Below, in pieces: positions 34,896 to 43,824 of a DNA stretch of 64,000 nt. The stretch is from Arthrobacter psychrolactophilus. Its GTDB lineage: Bacteria > Actinomycetota > Actinomycetes > Actinomycetales > Micrococcaceae. Position 1 is the first letter of the stretch, and every line of letters starts with the position of its first letter. The stretch covers positions 1 to 64,000 of the forward strand of contig NZ_QJVC01000019.1 in NCBI RefSeq assembly GCF_003219795.1. The letters are read 5' to 3'. Below the pieces are notes generated by a model, which made no database searches, was not told the DNA's origin, and was given only the letters and a program-made list of their open reading frames with translations. The translations under genes were made by a program, and so were the position numbers.

Positions 34896-36323
34896 GTGAG
34901 CAGCCAACATGACGTATCCCAGCCCTTTGCCCTTCCCAGCCTTGCGATCCTTGGAGGCGGACCTGGCGGTTACGAGGCAGCCATGGTCGCCGCTTCCATG
35001 GGCGCCGAAGTCACCATTGTGGAACGTGCCGGCTTGGGTGGCTCTGCCGTCCTGACCGACGTGGTTCCCTCCAAATCCTTGATTGCCGTGGCCGAGGCCA
35101 TGAACCGCAGCGTTGACTCCACGCAGCTCGGTGTGAGCTTCGAGACCGCCGAGGGCAACCCCAAGACCGTCATGAAGGCTGATCTGAAGCTCATCAACGA
35201 GCGCGTGCTGCGCCTGGCCAAGGAGCAGTCGGCCGACATCCGCCGCGGCTTGGAAGCTGTTGGCGTGAAGATCATCATCGGCACCGGCCGCCTGCTGGAT
35301 AACCGCACCATCGAGGTGGACCGCGGCGAAACCCACGAGATCGTCAAGGCCGATTCCATCCTGGTCTCCGTTGGTGCCCACCCGCGTGAACTCGCCTCGG
35401 CTCAGCCCGACGGTGAGCGCATCTTCAACTGGACCCAGATCTACGATCTCGAGGAACTTCCCGAAGAGCTCATCGTGGTCGGTTCCGGTGTGACCGGCGC
35501 CGAGTTCGCCTCAGCTTTCAACGGTTTGGGCTCCAATGTCACCTTGATTTCCAGCCGCGACCAGGTCCTCCCCGGCGAGGATTCCGACGCCGCCGCCGTA
35601 CTCGAGTCCGTCTTCGCCCGCCGCGGCCTGCGCGTGCTGTCCCAGTCGCGTGCCGACGCTGTTGAGCGCACGGCCGACGGCGTGGTCGTCACCTTGGGTG
35701 ATGGCTCCAAGATCACCGGTAGCCACTGCCTGGTCTGCGTTGGCTCGATCCCGAACACCACCGGCATTGGCCTGGAGGCCGCCGGCATCGAGGTCACCCC
35801 CAGTGGCCACATTAAGGTCGACGGCGTCTCCCGCACCAGCGCGCCCAACGTCTACGCCGCCGGTGACTGCACGGGCGTCTTCGCCCTGGCCTCCGTGGCT
35901 GCCATGCAGGGCCGCATCGCCGTGGCCCACATGGGTGGCGACGGTGTGCGCCCGCTCAAGCTCAACCACGTCTCCTCCAACATCTTCACCTCCCCGGAGA
36001 TTGCCTCCGTGGGTGTGTCCGAAGCCGATCTGGCCTCGGGCAAGTACCAGGGTGATGTCATCAAGCTCTCCCTGGACACGAATGCTCGCGCCAAGATGCG
36101 TGGGGTCAACGATGGCTTCGTGAAGATCATTGCTCGTAAGGGCTCCGGAACCGTCATCGGTGGCGTGGTGGTGGGTGCCGGTGCGTGTGAGCTCATCTTC
36201 CCGATCGCGATGGCCGTGACGCAGAAGCTGCACGTGGACGATGTGGCCAACACCTTCACGGTGTACCCGTCGATGTCGGGCTCGATTTCCGAGGCTGCCC
36301 GCCGCCTGCACGTCCACATGTAA
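34896..36323 (+). CDS. lpdA: LpdA-like FAD-dependent NAD(P)H-quinone dehydrogenase
   Basis: 475 residues. FAD and NAD motifs of the two-dinucleotide-binding flavoproteins ([55 protein letters not shown]) and a C-terminal dimerisation domain ([28 protein letters not shown]). The place of the redox disulfide reads [17 protein letters not shown], without either cysteine, as in the mycobacterial LpdA that reduces quinones and is not a lipoamide dehydrogenase. GTG start at 34896. Divergent from the purine phosphorylase gene and followed by a long hairpin. Confidence 0.85.
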   Translation: MSSQHDVSQPFALPSLAILGGGPGGYEAAMVAASMGAEVTIVERAGLGGSAVLTDVVPSKSLIAVAEAMNRSVDSTQLGVSFETAEGNPKTVMKADLKLINERVLRLAKEQSADIRRGLEAVGVKIIIGTGRLLDNRTIEVDRGETHEIVKADSILVSVGAHPRELASAQPDGERIFNWTQIYDLEELPEELIVVGSGVTGAEFASAFNGLGSNVTLISSRDQVLPGEDSDAAAVLESVFARRGLRVLSQSRADAVERTADGVVVTLGDGSKITGSHCLVCVGSIPNTTGIGLEAAGIEVTPSGHIKVDGVSRTSAPNVYAAGDCTGVFALASVAAMQGRIAVAHMGGDGVRPLKLNHVSSNIFTSPEIASVGVSEADLASGKYQGDVIKLSLDTNARAKMRGVNDGFVKIIARKGSGTVIGGVVVGAGACELIFPIAMAVTQKLHVDDVANTFTVYPSMSGSISEAARRLHVHM

Positions 36324-36367
36324 CACCTTCGCCGCTGGGTGCGGAAGAAGTAACTGCACTGCATGAA

Positions 36368-36433
36368 AAATGCCATGGTTAGGCATTTTCGCTATAGCTC
36401 GACTCATAGCGAAAATGCCTAAGCATGGCATTT
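36368..36433. terminator. Long hairpin after lpdA
   Basis: About 28-bp arms (36368-36395 and 36406-36433) with one mismatch and a 10-base loop, 44 bases after the lpdA stop. Confidence 0.82.
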
Positions 36434-36534
36434 CTCGTCGGGGCGGCACCTGACCGAGTCCAGACCGCGGTGCCGGTGAGCGCTAAAGTCCGCCAGGTGG
36501 GCTCCTTGCGTCGTACACGGGTATCGATTGTGGG

Positions 36535-36549
36535 ACTTGTATCACAAGT
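36535..36549. promoter_or_regulatory. Dyad ACTTGT-ATC-ACAAGT upstream of the NSS transporter
   Basis: A perfect 6-bp dyad with a 3-base centre, 17 bases before the transporter start. Its form resembles operators of GntR/FadR-type regulators, but no such gene lies beside it, so the regulator is unknown. Confidence 0.4.
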
Positions 36550-36566
36550 AGGTTAGCGTTGCCTGT

Positions 36567-38171
36567 ATGACAAAATCATCCGCAAGCCGTGGCGGAACAG
36601 CCGCCCCGGCCCGTCGAGAGACATTCTCCTCGCGAAGACTCTTTATCCTCTCGGCCATCGGTTCCGCCGTTGGCCTGGGCAATATCTGGCGGTTCCCGTA
36701 CGTTGCCTATGAAAACGGTGGCGGCGCCTTCCTGATTCCGTATCTGGTGGCATTGCTGTGCGCCGGTATCCCGTTGTTGTTCCTGGACTACTCGATCGGC
36801 CACCGCTTCCGTGGCTCGGCCCCGTTGGCTTACCGTCGCCTGCACCGCGCGGCGGAGCCGATTGGCTGGTGGCAGGTCCTGATCTGCTTCGTCATCGCCG
36901 TCTACTACGCCGCGATCATCGCCTGGGCGGCCATGTACGCGTGGTTCTCCATCACTCAGGCGTGGGGCGATGACGCAGAAGGCTTCTTCTTCAATAATTA
37001 CCTGCACACCGCCGATCAGGCCGGGTTGTCTTTCGACTTCGTCTCCAGCGTCTTCTTCCCGATGCTGGCGGTGTGGATCGTGACCATCGTGATCATGGTG
37101 GCCGGCGTGAACAAGGGTATCTCGCGTGCCAACGCCGTGATCCTGCCGCTGCTCGTGGTCATGTTTGTGATCCTCGTGGTCCAGTCACTCTTCCTCGACG
37201 GTGCCATGGAGGGCCTGAACGCCTTCTTCACACCGAACTGGGATTCCCTGCAGAACCCTGGCGTATGGGCTGCGGCCTTCGGCCACATCTTCTTCTCGCT
37301 TTCCGTGGCCTTCGGCATTATGGTCACCTACTCCTCCTACCTCAAGCGCAAGACCGACCTGACCGGTTCCGGCATGGTTGTGGCGTTCGCGAACTCCGGC
37401 TTTGAGATCCTCGCCGGTATTGGCGTCTTCGCCGCCCTTGGCTTCATGTCGGTGGCCTCCGGACAGGCCGTGGACGAGGTTGCCTCCGGCGGCATCGGAC
37501 TCGCCTTCGTGGCGTTCCCGACCATCGTTTCCGAGGCGCCCTTTGGCGCGGTGCTCGGCGTGCTGTTCTTTGGTTCACTGGTCTTTGCCGGGCTGACCTC
37601 GTTGATTTCCATCCTGGAGGTCATCGTGGCGGCCTTCCAAGACAAGCTCGGGTGGAGCCGTAAGGCCGCCACCTTGGTGGTCACCATCCCGATCGCCCTC
37701 ATCTCGCTGATCCTGTTCCCGACCACCACGGGCATCCACCTCCTGGATACCTCGGACGCGTTCGTGAACCAGTTCGGCATCCTGGCCTGTGCCCTCGTCA
37801 CCGTCATCGTGGTCTCGGCCGGGCTAGGCAGCCTGCCGCGTCTACAGAAGCACCTGAACCGGACCTCGACGGTCAAGATGGGTGCCGGTTGGCGCATCCT
37901 GGTCGGCGGCATCGTGCCGGTGGCCCTGGGCTACATGCTTATCAACGAGATCCAGACCAAGAGCTCCGAACAGTACTCGGGCTACCCGGCCTGGTTCAAC
38001 GGGGTCTTTGGCTGGGGCATGGCCGGTGCGCTCATCGTTGGCGCCGTGCTGCTGTCCCTGATCCCTTGGGGTGAAAAATCCAAGCTCAAGGACGCCGAGT
38101 ATGAAGAATTCAACGCAGCCGAGGAACTCGATGGCGACGTCGACAACAACCGTGAGGACGTGAAGGCATGA
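36567..38171 (+). CDS. Sodium-dependent amino-acid transporter (NSS family)
   Basis: 534 residues with about twelve membrane segments and NSS signatures: SAIGSAVGLGNIWRFPY, YENGGGAFLIPYL, GIPLLFLDYSIGHRF. Conserved sodium and substrate residues lie in segment 1 and in FGHIFFSLSVAFGIMVTYSSY in segment 6. Because a MetS-like small subunit overlaps its 3' end, it probably resembles the corynebacterial MetPS system for methionine and alanine uptake; the substrate here is inferred. The C-terminal tail is acidic. A dyad lies just upstream. Confidence 0.9.
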   Translation: MTKSSASRGGTAAPARRETFSSRRLFILSAIGSAVGLGNIWRFPYVAYENGGGAFLIPYLVALLCAGIPLLFLDYSIGHRFRGSAPLAYRRLHRAAEPIGWWQVLICFVIAVYYAAIIAWAAMYAWFSITQAWGDDAEGFFFNNYLHTADQAGLSFDFVSSVFFPMLAVWIVTIVIMVAGVNKGISRANAVILPLLVVMFVILVVQSLFLDGAMEGLNAFFTPNWDSLQNPGVWAAAFGHIFFSLSVAFGIMVTYSSYLKRKTDLTGSGMVVAFANSGFEILAGIGVFAALGFMSVASGQAVDEVASGGIGLAFVAFPTIVSEAPFGAVLGVLFFGSLVFAGLTSLISILEVIVAAFQDKLGWSRKAATLVVTIPIALISLILFPTTTGIHLLDTSDAFVNQFGILACALVTVIVVSAGLGSLPRLQKHLNRTSTVKMGAGWRILVGGIVPVALGYMLINEIQTKSSEQYSGYPAWFNGVFGWGMAGALIVGAVLLSLIPWGEKSKLKDAEYEEFNAAEELDGDVDNNREDVKA

Positions 38172-38311
38172 CACCCATAGCCATCACCATGATGATCATT
38201 GCCATGGTAACCATTTGGGGTGGACTCGGCCTGGCCATGTGGAACCTGGCCCGCCACCCCGAAGATGAGGACGAGCTGCCCACCCCCGAGGAGATGCCGC
38301 ACGAGCTGTAG
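38168..38311 (+). CDS. MetS-like small subunit of the NSS transporter
   Basis: 47 residues, starting in an ATGA overlap with the transporter stop. One membrane segment (ITMMIIAMVTIWGGLGLAMW) and an acidic tail (NLARHPEDEDELPTPEEMPHE). This is the pattern of MetS, which is needed with MetP for methionine/alanine import in corynebacteria. It is easily missed by gene callers with a minimum length. The strict overlap argues for coupled translation and a fixed ratio of subunits. Confidence 0.88.
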   Translation: MTPIAITMMIIAMVTIWGGLGLAMWNLARHPEDEDELPTPEEMPHEL

Positions 38312-38351
38312 CATTTCGGAGCACCTAGGACTCACGGAAACGTGAGGATAC

Positions 38352-38391
38352 AGCTGTGGCGACTGAGAAATCCTTCTAAGTCGCCACAGCT
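38352..38391. terminator. Hairpin between convergent transporter and nitrate-reduction operons
   Basis: 13-bp perfect arms (AGCTGTGGCGACT and complement), 14-base loop, 13 bases from the nasB-like stop. Confidence 0.75.
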
Positions 38392-38403
38392 ATGTTCTGG
38401 TGC

Positions 38404-39918
38404 TTAGGCCGGTGCGAAGTGGGCCTCGATGAGCTTCTTGAGGTCGCCGTGGCATCCGCCGCAACCTGTTCCCGCACGGGTGGCTGCCGAAACTTCCTGC
38501 ACGCTGGAGCATCCATCACTAACGGCGCCCGTGATGGTCTCCTCCGTGACCCCGGCGCAGCGGCATACCGTTCGGGCGGGATCTGGCACGGAGACGATCT
38601 CCCGGTCCGGGCCATTGAGCCGCAACAGCGCCGAGCGATCCGCGGGGAGCTCCGAGCCCCGCTCAAACAAGAGCGTCAGCTCCGCGCCTGCCCGGGGCAT
38701 ACCGACACTGATGAAGCCGCACAGCACGCCGCCGCGGGTGTTCATCTTCACGTACTTGCCATGCTCGGGATCTGCCCAGAGGCTCACCGCGAGTCCGGGG
38801 ACATCGTCGAACGGACCAGCAGCAACATCTCCAGCCACCGCGACATCCACGCCGCGCGCCTTGAGCATCATGACGGGTGCGCGTTCGGCCGGGAGGGCCT
38901 CAGGGGAGAATCCCGTAAGGAAGGCCGCGAGCCATTCCGCCTGACGCCAGCCCGGACCGATCAAACCCAGCGGGCCTGTGCTGTTGGCGCATTCTGGGCA
39001 GTTGCCATCGAGGCAACGAATTTCGGCGCAGTCACCAATCGCGAAAACGTGGGGATCGTGCAGGCTGGCTAACGTGTGGTCCACGAGGATGCCGTGGTTC
39101 GTGGACAGCCCGGCGCCGGCCGCGACCTCCACGCGCGGGCGCACACCGCACGACAACACGAGCAACTGGCCTGGCACCGCCGAACCGTTTTCCTGCAGGA
39201 GCGCGGCGAAGCTGGCCTCGCCGTTGGCCCCGGGCGCCATGGAAACGCCCACAGCCCGAGCCTGCGAGACCACCTGGATGCCGCGCGCCCGCAGCGCCGC
39301 GGCCAAAGTATGCCCGGCCCCGGCGTCGATGCTGCGTCCCAAGGTATGTGCGCCGTGATGGACCACGGTGACCTCGGCGCCCTCATCGCGAGCGGCCAGT
39401 GCGGCCTCGAGCCCCAAGATGCCGCCGCCTAAGACCACCACATGGGCCCGGCGGTCGACGGCGTCACGGAGCACCGCGGCATCGGCCAGATCACGCAAGG
39501 CGATCACGCCACGAGGCAGCGGGACCTGTGCGGCCGGATCAGGATTGAGCCCATGCAGCGGCGGCACCACGGGACGCGCGCCAGTGGCAAAGACGAGCTT
39601 GCCGTAGGGGATCCAGACGCCATCCTCCAGCAGCACGCCCTGCCGGGCCCGGTCCACGCGACGTACCCGAACGCCCCGGATGACAACCGCTCCGGCAGCC
39701 TCCAGCTCGGCCGGGTCGGAGACCGAGATGGCCTCTTCGCTGGTTCGGCCCACGCCCAGATCGGCCACCAAGACGCGGTTGTACGCGGCGGCGGCTTCCT
39801 CACCGATGATGGTTAACGCCAGCAGTCCCTGGCGCACGCTGGGCAGCAGTTCCTCGGCGAGCCGGGCGGCGACGGGGCCGTAACCAATGATGACCACATG
39901 ATTCGATGCAAGCGTCAT
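38404..39918 (-). CDS. Nitrate-reductase electron-transfer flavoprotein (NasB-like)
   Basis: 504 residues. An FAD/NAD(P) oxidoreductase like the N-terminal part of NirB (VVIIGYGPVAARLAEEL; LVFATGARPVVPPL; VVVLGGGILGLEAALAARDEGAEV; VFAIGDCAEI), ending in a BFD-like [2Fe-2S] domain (CRCAGVTEETITGAVSDG; GTGCGGCHGDLKKLI). It likely passes electrons from NAD(P)H to the adjacent molybdenum nitrate reductase. It has no siroheme domain, which separates it from nirB. Its start overlaps the reductase stop by four bases. Confidence 0.8.
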   Translation of the reverse strand: MTLASNHVVIIGYGPVAARLAEELLPSVRQGLLALTIIGEEAAAAYNRVLVADLGVGRTSEEAISVSDPAELEAAGAVVIRGVRVRRVDRARQGVLLEDGVWIPYGKLVFATGARPVVPPLHGLNPDPAAQVPLPRGVIALRDLADAAVLRDAVDRRAHVVVLGGGILGLEAALAARDEGAEVTVVHHGAHTLGRSIDAGAGHTLAAALRARGIQVVSQARAVGVSMAPGANGEASFAALLQENGSAVPGQLLVLSCGVRPRVEVAAGAGLSTNHGILVDHTLASLHDPHVFAIGDCAEIRCLDGNCPECANSTGPLGLIGPGWRQAEWLAAFLTGFSPEALPAERAPVMMLKARGVDVAVAGDVAAGPFDDVPGLAVSLWADPEHGKYVKMNTRGGVLCGFISVGMPRAGAELTLLFERGSELPADRSALLRLNGPDREIVSVPDPARTVCRCAGVTEETITGAVSDGCSSVQEVSAATRAGTGCGGCHGDLKKLIEAHFAPA

Positions 39919-42077
39919 GATGCCTCCTGAAGTTCTGCTGGCACGGAGTCAGAGATGGCCGGGTCCAATGCTCCCGCCGTCACGGTGACGGAGGCGCTCT
40001 TGAACTCGGGCATCCCGGAGATGGGGTCGGTGGCCGCACTCGTAAGGAGATTGGCGTTTTCCTCCTGCGGGAAGTGGAACGGCAAAAAGACGGTATCGCT
40101 GCGGATCGCCGTGCTGAACTTCGCCGCACACCGGACGGTGCCGCGGTCATTGGCGATGGTGACCTGCGCGCCGTCGAGAATTCCACGAGCGGCGGCGGCC
40201 AGGGGATGGATGAGCAGCTCAGCATGCGGTGCCGCACCGGCCAACTCCGGCACGCGACGGGTCTGCGCCCCGGATTGGTAGTGCTCCAGCAGCCGACCCG
40301 TGATGAGGGCTAGGGTATCGCCGCGGAAGAGGGCATCGCGGGCCGACACGGCAGCGGGGGAGACAGCCGTCAAGACCGCGCGGCCATCGGCATGAGCAAA
40401 GGCCTCAAGGAACAACCGCGGCGTGCCCCGGCTGCCCTTCGGGTACGGCCAATAAGCCTCGGCGCCCGAGTCCAGCAGCGCGTAATCAATCCCGGAGTAG
40501 TCGGAAAGCCCGCCCTCCGAGGCCGCCCGCAGCTCTGTGAACACCGTTTCCGGATCGGGGCTAAAGGTGGAGGGCGCGTCCAAACGCTGGGCCAGCTCGG
40601 AGAAAATCCACAGCTCCGACCGCGCACCGGCCGGCGGCGTCACGGCCGCACGACGCCGCAGCACCCGCCCCTCGAGGGTTGTCATGGTGCCCTCCTCCTC
40701 GGCCCACTGCAGCACCGGCAGCACCAGATCGGCCTCGCGCGCCGTCTCTGACATGACGAAATCGCACACCACGAGGAAATCCAGGCTGCGCAGGCCCTTG
40801 AGAACCTCGCTGGCGTTGGGGGCCGAGACCGCCACATTGGCGCCGTGGATGAAAAAGGTGCGGACGCCGTCGGGCTTCCCCAGAGACGCTAAAAGTTCGA
40901 CGGCGGGAAGTCCCGGCCCCGGGATGACGCTGGCATCCACACCCCAGACTTTCGCAACGTGCGCGCGGGCGGCGGGGTCGGTGATCTTGCGGTAGCCCGG
41001 GAGCTGATCGGCCTTCTGACCGTGTTCGCGGCCGCCCTGGCCATTGCCCTGGCCTGTCAGTGTGCCGTAGCCGCTCGTGGCGGATCCGGGCAGACCCAGC
41101 AGAAGGGCCAGATTGATGGCGGCCGTGGCGGTGTCCGTGCCGTCAACGTGCTGTTCCACCCCGCGGCCGGTGAGGATGTAGCTGCCACCGCGCGTGCGGC
41201 CCTCGGCCAAGCGGTGCGCCGTTTCACGCAGCAGGTGGACGGGGACGCCCGTGATGGCTTGAACCCGCTCGGGCCACCACGACGAGACGCTGCGGGCCAG
41301 AGCCGCATAGCCCGTGGTGCGCTCGGCGATGAAGCGTTCGTCCACAAGCCCGTCCTGAATGACGATGTGGCTCAAGCCCAGCAGCAGCACCAGATCCGTG
41401 GCGGGCACAGGCTGGAGGTGGAGCCCGGCGCCGTCAGCGGTGAAGTTGGCGGTGGCCGAGCGGCGAGGGTCCACCACGATCAGTCCGCCAGCCTCGCGAA
41501 CCCCGGCCAGGTGTTGGACAAACGGTGGCATGGTCTCGGCCACGTTGGAACCAAGCAACAAGACGGTGTGGGCCGTGTCGAGATCAGTGAGCGGGAACGG
41601 CAAGCCGCGGTCCAAGCCAAAGGCCCGGTTTCCCGCGGCCGCCGCCGAGGACATGCAAAAGCGGCCGTTGTAATCGATGCGGGAGGTGCCCAGCGCCAGG
41701 CGCGTGAACTTGCCCAGCTGATACGCCTTCTCATTTGTGAGCCCACCGCCGCCAAAAACGCCCACGGCGTCGGGACCAAAGTCGCGGCGCGTGCGCTGGA
41801 CCTGATCGGCGATCAGATCCAGCGCCTGCGCCCACTCGATGGGGCGGTGCACGCCGTCGGGGCCCTTGAGGAGCGGAGTCGTGACCCGCCCGGGGTGTCC
41901 CAGCAAGGAGGCCGAGGTCCAGCCCTTGCGGCACAGCCCGCCACGGTTCGTGGGGAACTCGCGGCCCTCGATCGTGGGGATTTCTGGGGCGACGGCCGGG
42001 GTGATGCGCATGGCGCACTGCAGCGCGCAGTAGGGGCAGTGCGTGTCGGTTCCGGCCGTCGTCGTGAGTGTCGTCAT
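39915..42077 (-). CDS. Assimilatory nitrate reductase, molybdopterin subunit
   Basis: 720 residues. N-terminal [4Fe-4S] ligands in HCPYCALQC and GGLCRKGWTSASLL, then the Moco-binding body (VGVFGGGGLTNEKAYQLGKF, NGRFCMSSAAAAGNRAFG, LLLGSNVAETMPP, VVDPRRSATANFTADG), where C142 of GRFCMSS is the likely molybdenum ligand, and the C-terminal molydopterin-dinucleotide domain (LALITGRLLEHYQSGAQTRR; ATDPISGMPEFKSA). It reduces nitrate to nitrite in the cytoplasm. Coupled to narK upstream (TAATG) and the electron-transfer gene downstream. Confidence 0.9.
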   Translation of the reverse strand: MTTLTTTAGTDTHCPYCALQCAMRITPAVAPEIPTIEGREFPTNRGGLCRKGWTSASLLGHPGRVTTPLLKGPDGVHRPIEWAQALDLIADQVQRTRRDFGPDAVGVFGGGGLTNEKAYQLGKFTRLALGTSRIDYNGRFCMSSAAAAGNRAFGLDRGLPFPLTDLDTAHTVLLLGSNVAETMPPFVQHLAGVREAGGLIVVDPRRSATANFTADGAGLHLQPVPATDLVLLLGLSHIVIQDGLVDERFIAERTTGYAALARSVSSWWPERVQAITGVPVHLLRETAHRLAEGRTRGGSYILTGRGVEQHVDGTDTATAAINLALLLGLPGSATSGYGTLTGQGNGQGGREHGQKADQLPGYRKITDPAARAHVAKVWGVDASVIPGPGLPAVELLASLGKPDGVRTFFIHGANVAVSAPNASEVLKGLRSLDFLVVCDFVMSETAREADLVLPVLQWAEEEGTMTTLEGRVLRRRAAVTPPAGARSELWIFSELAQRLDAPSTFSPDPETVFTELRAASEGGLSDYSGIDYALLDSGAEAYWPYPKGSRGTPRLFLEAFAHADGRAVLTAVSPAAVSARDALFRGDTLALITGRLLEHYQSGAQTRRVPELAGAAPHAELLIHPLAAAARGILDGAQVTIANDRGTVRCAAKFSTAIRSDTVFLPFHFPQEENANLLTSAATDPISGMPEFKSASVTVTAGALDPAISDSVPAELQEAS

Positions 42078-43483
42078 TAGATACGGCTCAGCGCTGTGGC
42101 GGAGGACGGGCGCAGGTACACGAGCCAGGTGACCCCCATGAGGATCAGGTACGTTGCGACGAAGCCGAGGAAGGCGCCCTGGTAGCCGCCGGTGGCGATG
42201 CGTGAGGCGTTCAGGACCTGCGGGACCACGAATCCGCCGTAGGCACCGATGGCCGAGATGATGCCCAGCGCGGCCGAGCCCTTTCGAGCGGCACTCATCT
42301 TCCCGCCGTCGGAGGTTTCTTCAGAGCTGGCCCGCAGCGCAAAGACCATGGGGATCATGCGGTAGGTGGAACCGTTGCCGGCGCCGGCTGCTGCGAAGAG
42401 CACCAGAAACAGGCCCAGGAACAGCGGGAAGCTACCCAGGGGGAGTGTGAGGAGCTGAGCTAAGGCGGTCAGGGACAGGATGCCGAAGCAAACCATCGTG
42501 ATGCGGGCGCCACCCCAACGGTCGGCCAGCTTGCCGCCATAAGGCCGGGCCAGTGAGCCGATCAAGGCGCCCAGGAAGGCAAGCGAGATGATGGCCGGGC
42601 CCACGGGGATGCCCACACCGGCGCCGAAGGTGTCCATGATGAGCTTGGGGAAGACGGCGGAGAAGCCGATGAAGGAGCCGAAGGTGCCGATGTACAGCAG
42701 CGCCAGGATCCACAGGTGCGGTTCACGTAGCGAGGCGAGTGAGCCGGCAACGTCCGATTTCGCGCTGCTGAGGTTATCCATGTACTTCCAGGCGCCCCAG
42801 GAGGCGATGAGAATGAGCGGAATCCACATGAGTCCAGCGGCGGCCAGGCCCAGGTTTCCTGCGGCCAGGATCATGACGGCCAGCGGCACCGTGAACTGTG
42901 CGACGGCGGCACCAAGGTTTCCGCCGGCAGCGTTCAGTCCCAGCGCCCAACCCTTTTCGCGGGCCGGGAAGAAGTAGGTGATGTTAGCCATCGAGGAGGC
43001 AAAGTTTCCGCCACCCAATCCGGCGAGGGCCGCCACGGCGAGCATGGCGCCGAACGGGGTGTCGGGGTTGCTGACGCAGATCGCCAGTCCCACGGCGGGG
43101 ATGAGCAGAAGCAGGGCGGAGATGATGGTCCAGTTGCGTCCGCCGAACCGGGCCACCATGAAGGTGTAAGGGATGCGAAGTGTGGCACCCACCAAGGAGG
43201 GGATGGAGATGAGCCAGAACAGCTCGCCCGAGCTAAAGGTGAATCCTGCTCCCGGAAGGAAGACCACCACGATGGACCACAGCTGCCAGATGACGAATCC
43301 TAGGAATTCGCAGGCGATGGACCAGGCGAGGTTGCGCCGGGCGATGGTGCGTCCCACGGACTCCCACTGCCCGGTGTCCTCCGCATCCCAGTGATGTAAC
43401 CAGCGCCCGCGGCTGCTGGTGATGATGGCACCGCTTTGCTGTGCGGGTACCCGTGTGGTGCTGTCGATACGCTCTACCGTCAT
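42077..43483 (-). CDS. narK: Nitrate/nitrite MFS transporter (NarK-like)
   Basis: 468 residues with about twelve membrane segments. The nitrate-porter signatures are present: GLGGGNFASSMANITYFFPAREKG with the glycine-rich segment and AAAGAGNGSTYRMIPM in the second half, plus RYGGKLADRWGG-type motif (ARPYGGKLADRWGGARI). It imports nitrate for the assimilatory reductase encoded next, whose start overlaps its stop by one base. A GlnR-like site lies about 100 bases upstream. Confidence 0.9.
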   Translation of the reverse strand: MTVERIDSTTRVPAQQSGAIITSSRGRWLHHWDAEDTGQWESVGRTIARRNLAWSIACEFLGFVIWQLWSIVVVFLPGAGFTFSSGELFWLISIPSLVGATLRIPYTFMVARFGGRNWTIISALLLLIPAVGLAICVSNPDTPFGAMLAVAALAGLGGGNFASSMANITYFFPAREKGWALGLNAAGGNLGAAVAQFTVPLAVMILAAGNLGLAAAGLMWIPLILIASWGAWKYMDNLSSAKSDVAGSLASLREPHLWILALLYIGTFGSFIGFSAVFPKLIMDTFGAGVGIPVGPAIISLAFLGALIGSLARPYGGKLADRWGGARITMVCFGILSLTALAQLLTLPLGSFPLFLGLFLVLFAAAGAGNGSTYRMIPMVFALRASSEETSDGGKMSAARKGSAALGIISAIGAYGGFVVPQVLNASRIATGGYQGAFLGFVATYLILMGVTWLVYLRPSSATALSRI

Positions 43484-43585
43484 AACAAGCCTCCCGTACG
43501 CTGCACAGTGATCTGTGCTGTTCTTCTGTGTTCACTACGTTAGAGAAGCGGAGTTTCGGGGCTTGTTCCCGGGTGTGAAATCGTT

Positions 43586-43601
43586 GTGACTTTTCCCTAA
43601 C
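43586..43601. promoter_or_regulatory. Candidate GlnR-type site upstream of narK
   Basis: GTGAC-N6-CTAAC with AC-N9-AC spacing, 103 bases before the narK start, inside the 43484-43824 gap between narK and the divergent MHS transporter. No gene is seen in that gap. Confidence 0.45.
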
Positions 43602-43824
43602 CATGGCTCGAAGGGTGTTGTTAGGGTAGAAAAAACTCCTTGCCGGAACGTCCGCCTGTTGGTCCGATTGTCCAACTGGTGGACACTGGGAGTAACCTGA
43701 GGGTCGAGAATAATTCACAACCGGTCTTGCCGCGCCGTGTTTGCTCGCAGATTCTTCCTTGTCGAAGCGTGTGTGAGTGAACGCCTGTGGCGGTCAAGGG
43801 CAAGGCCACGAGAGAAAGTCAGCC

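Noticed and set aside
38404-39918. Second nitrite reductase large subunit
   Set aside because: It lacks the siroheme/[4Fe-4S] domain and lies in the nitrate-reductase operon, so an electron-transfer role fits better.
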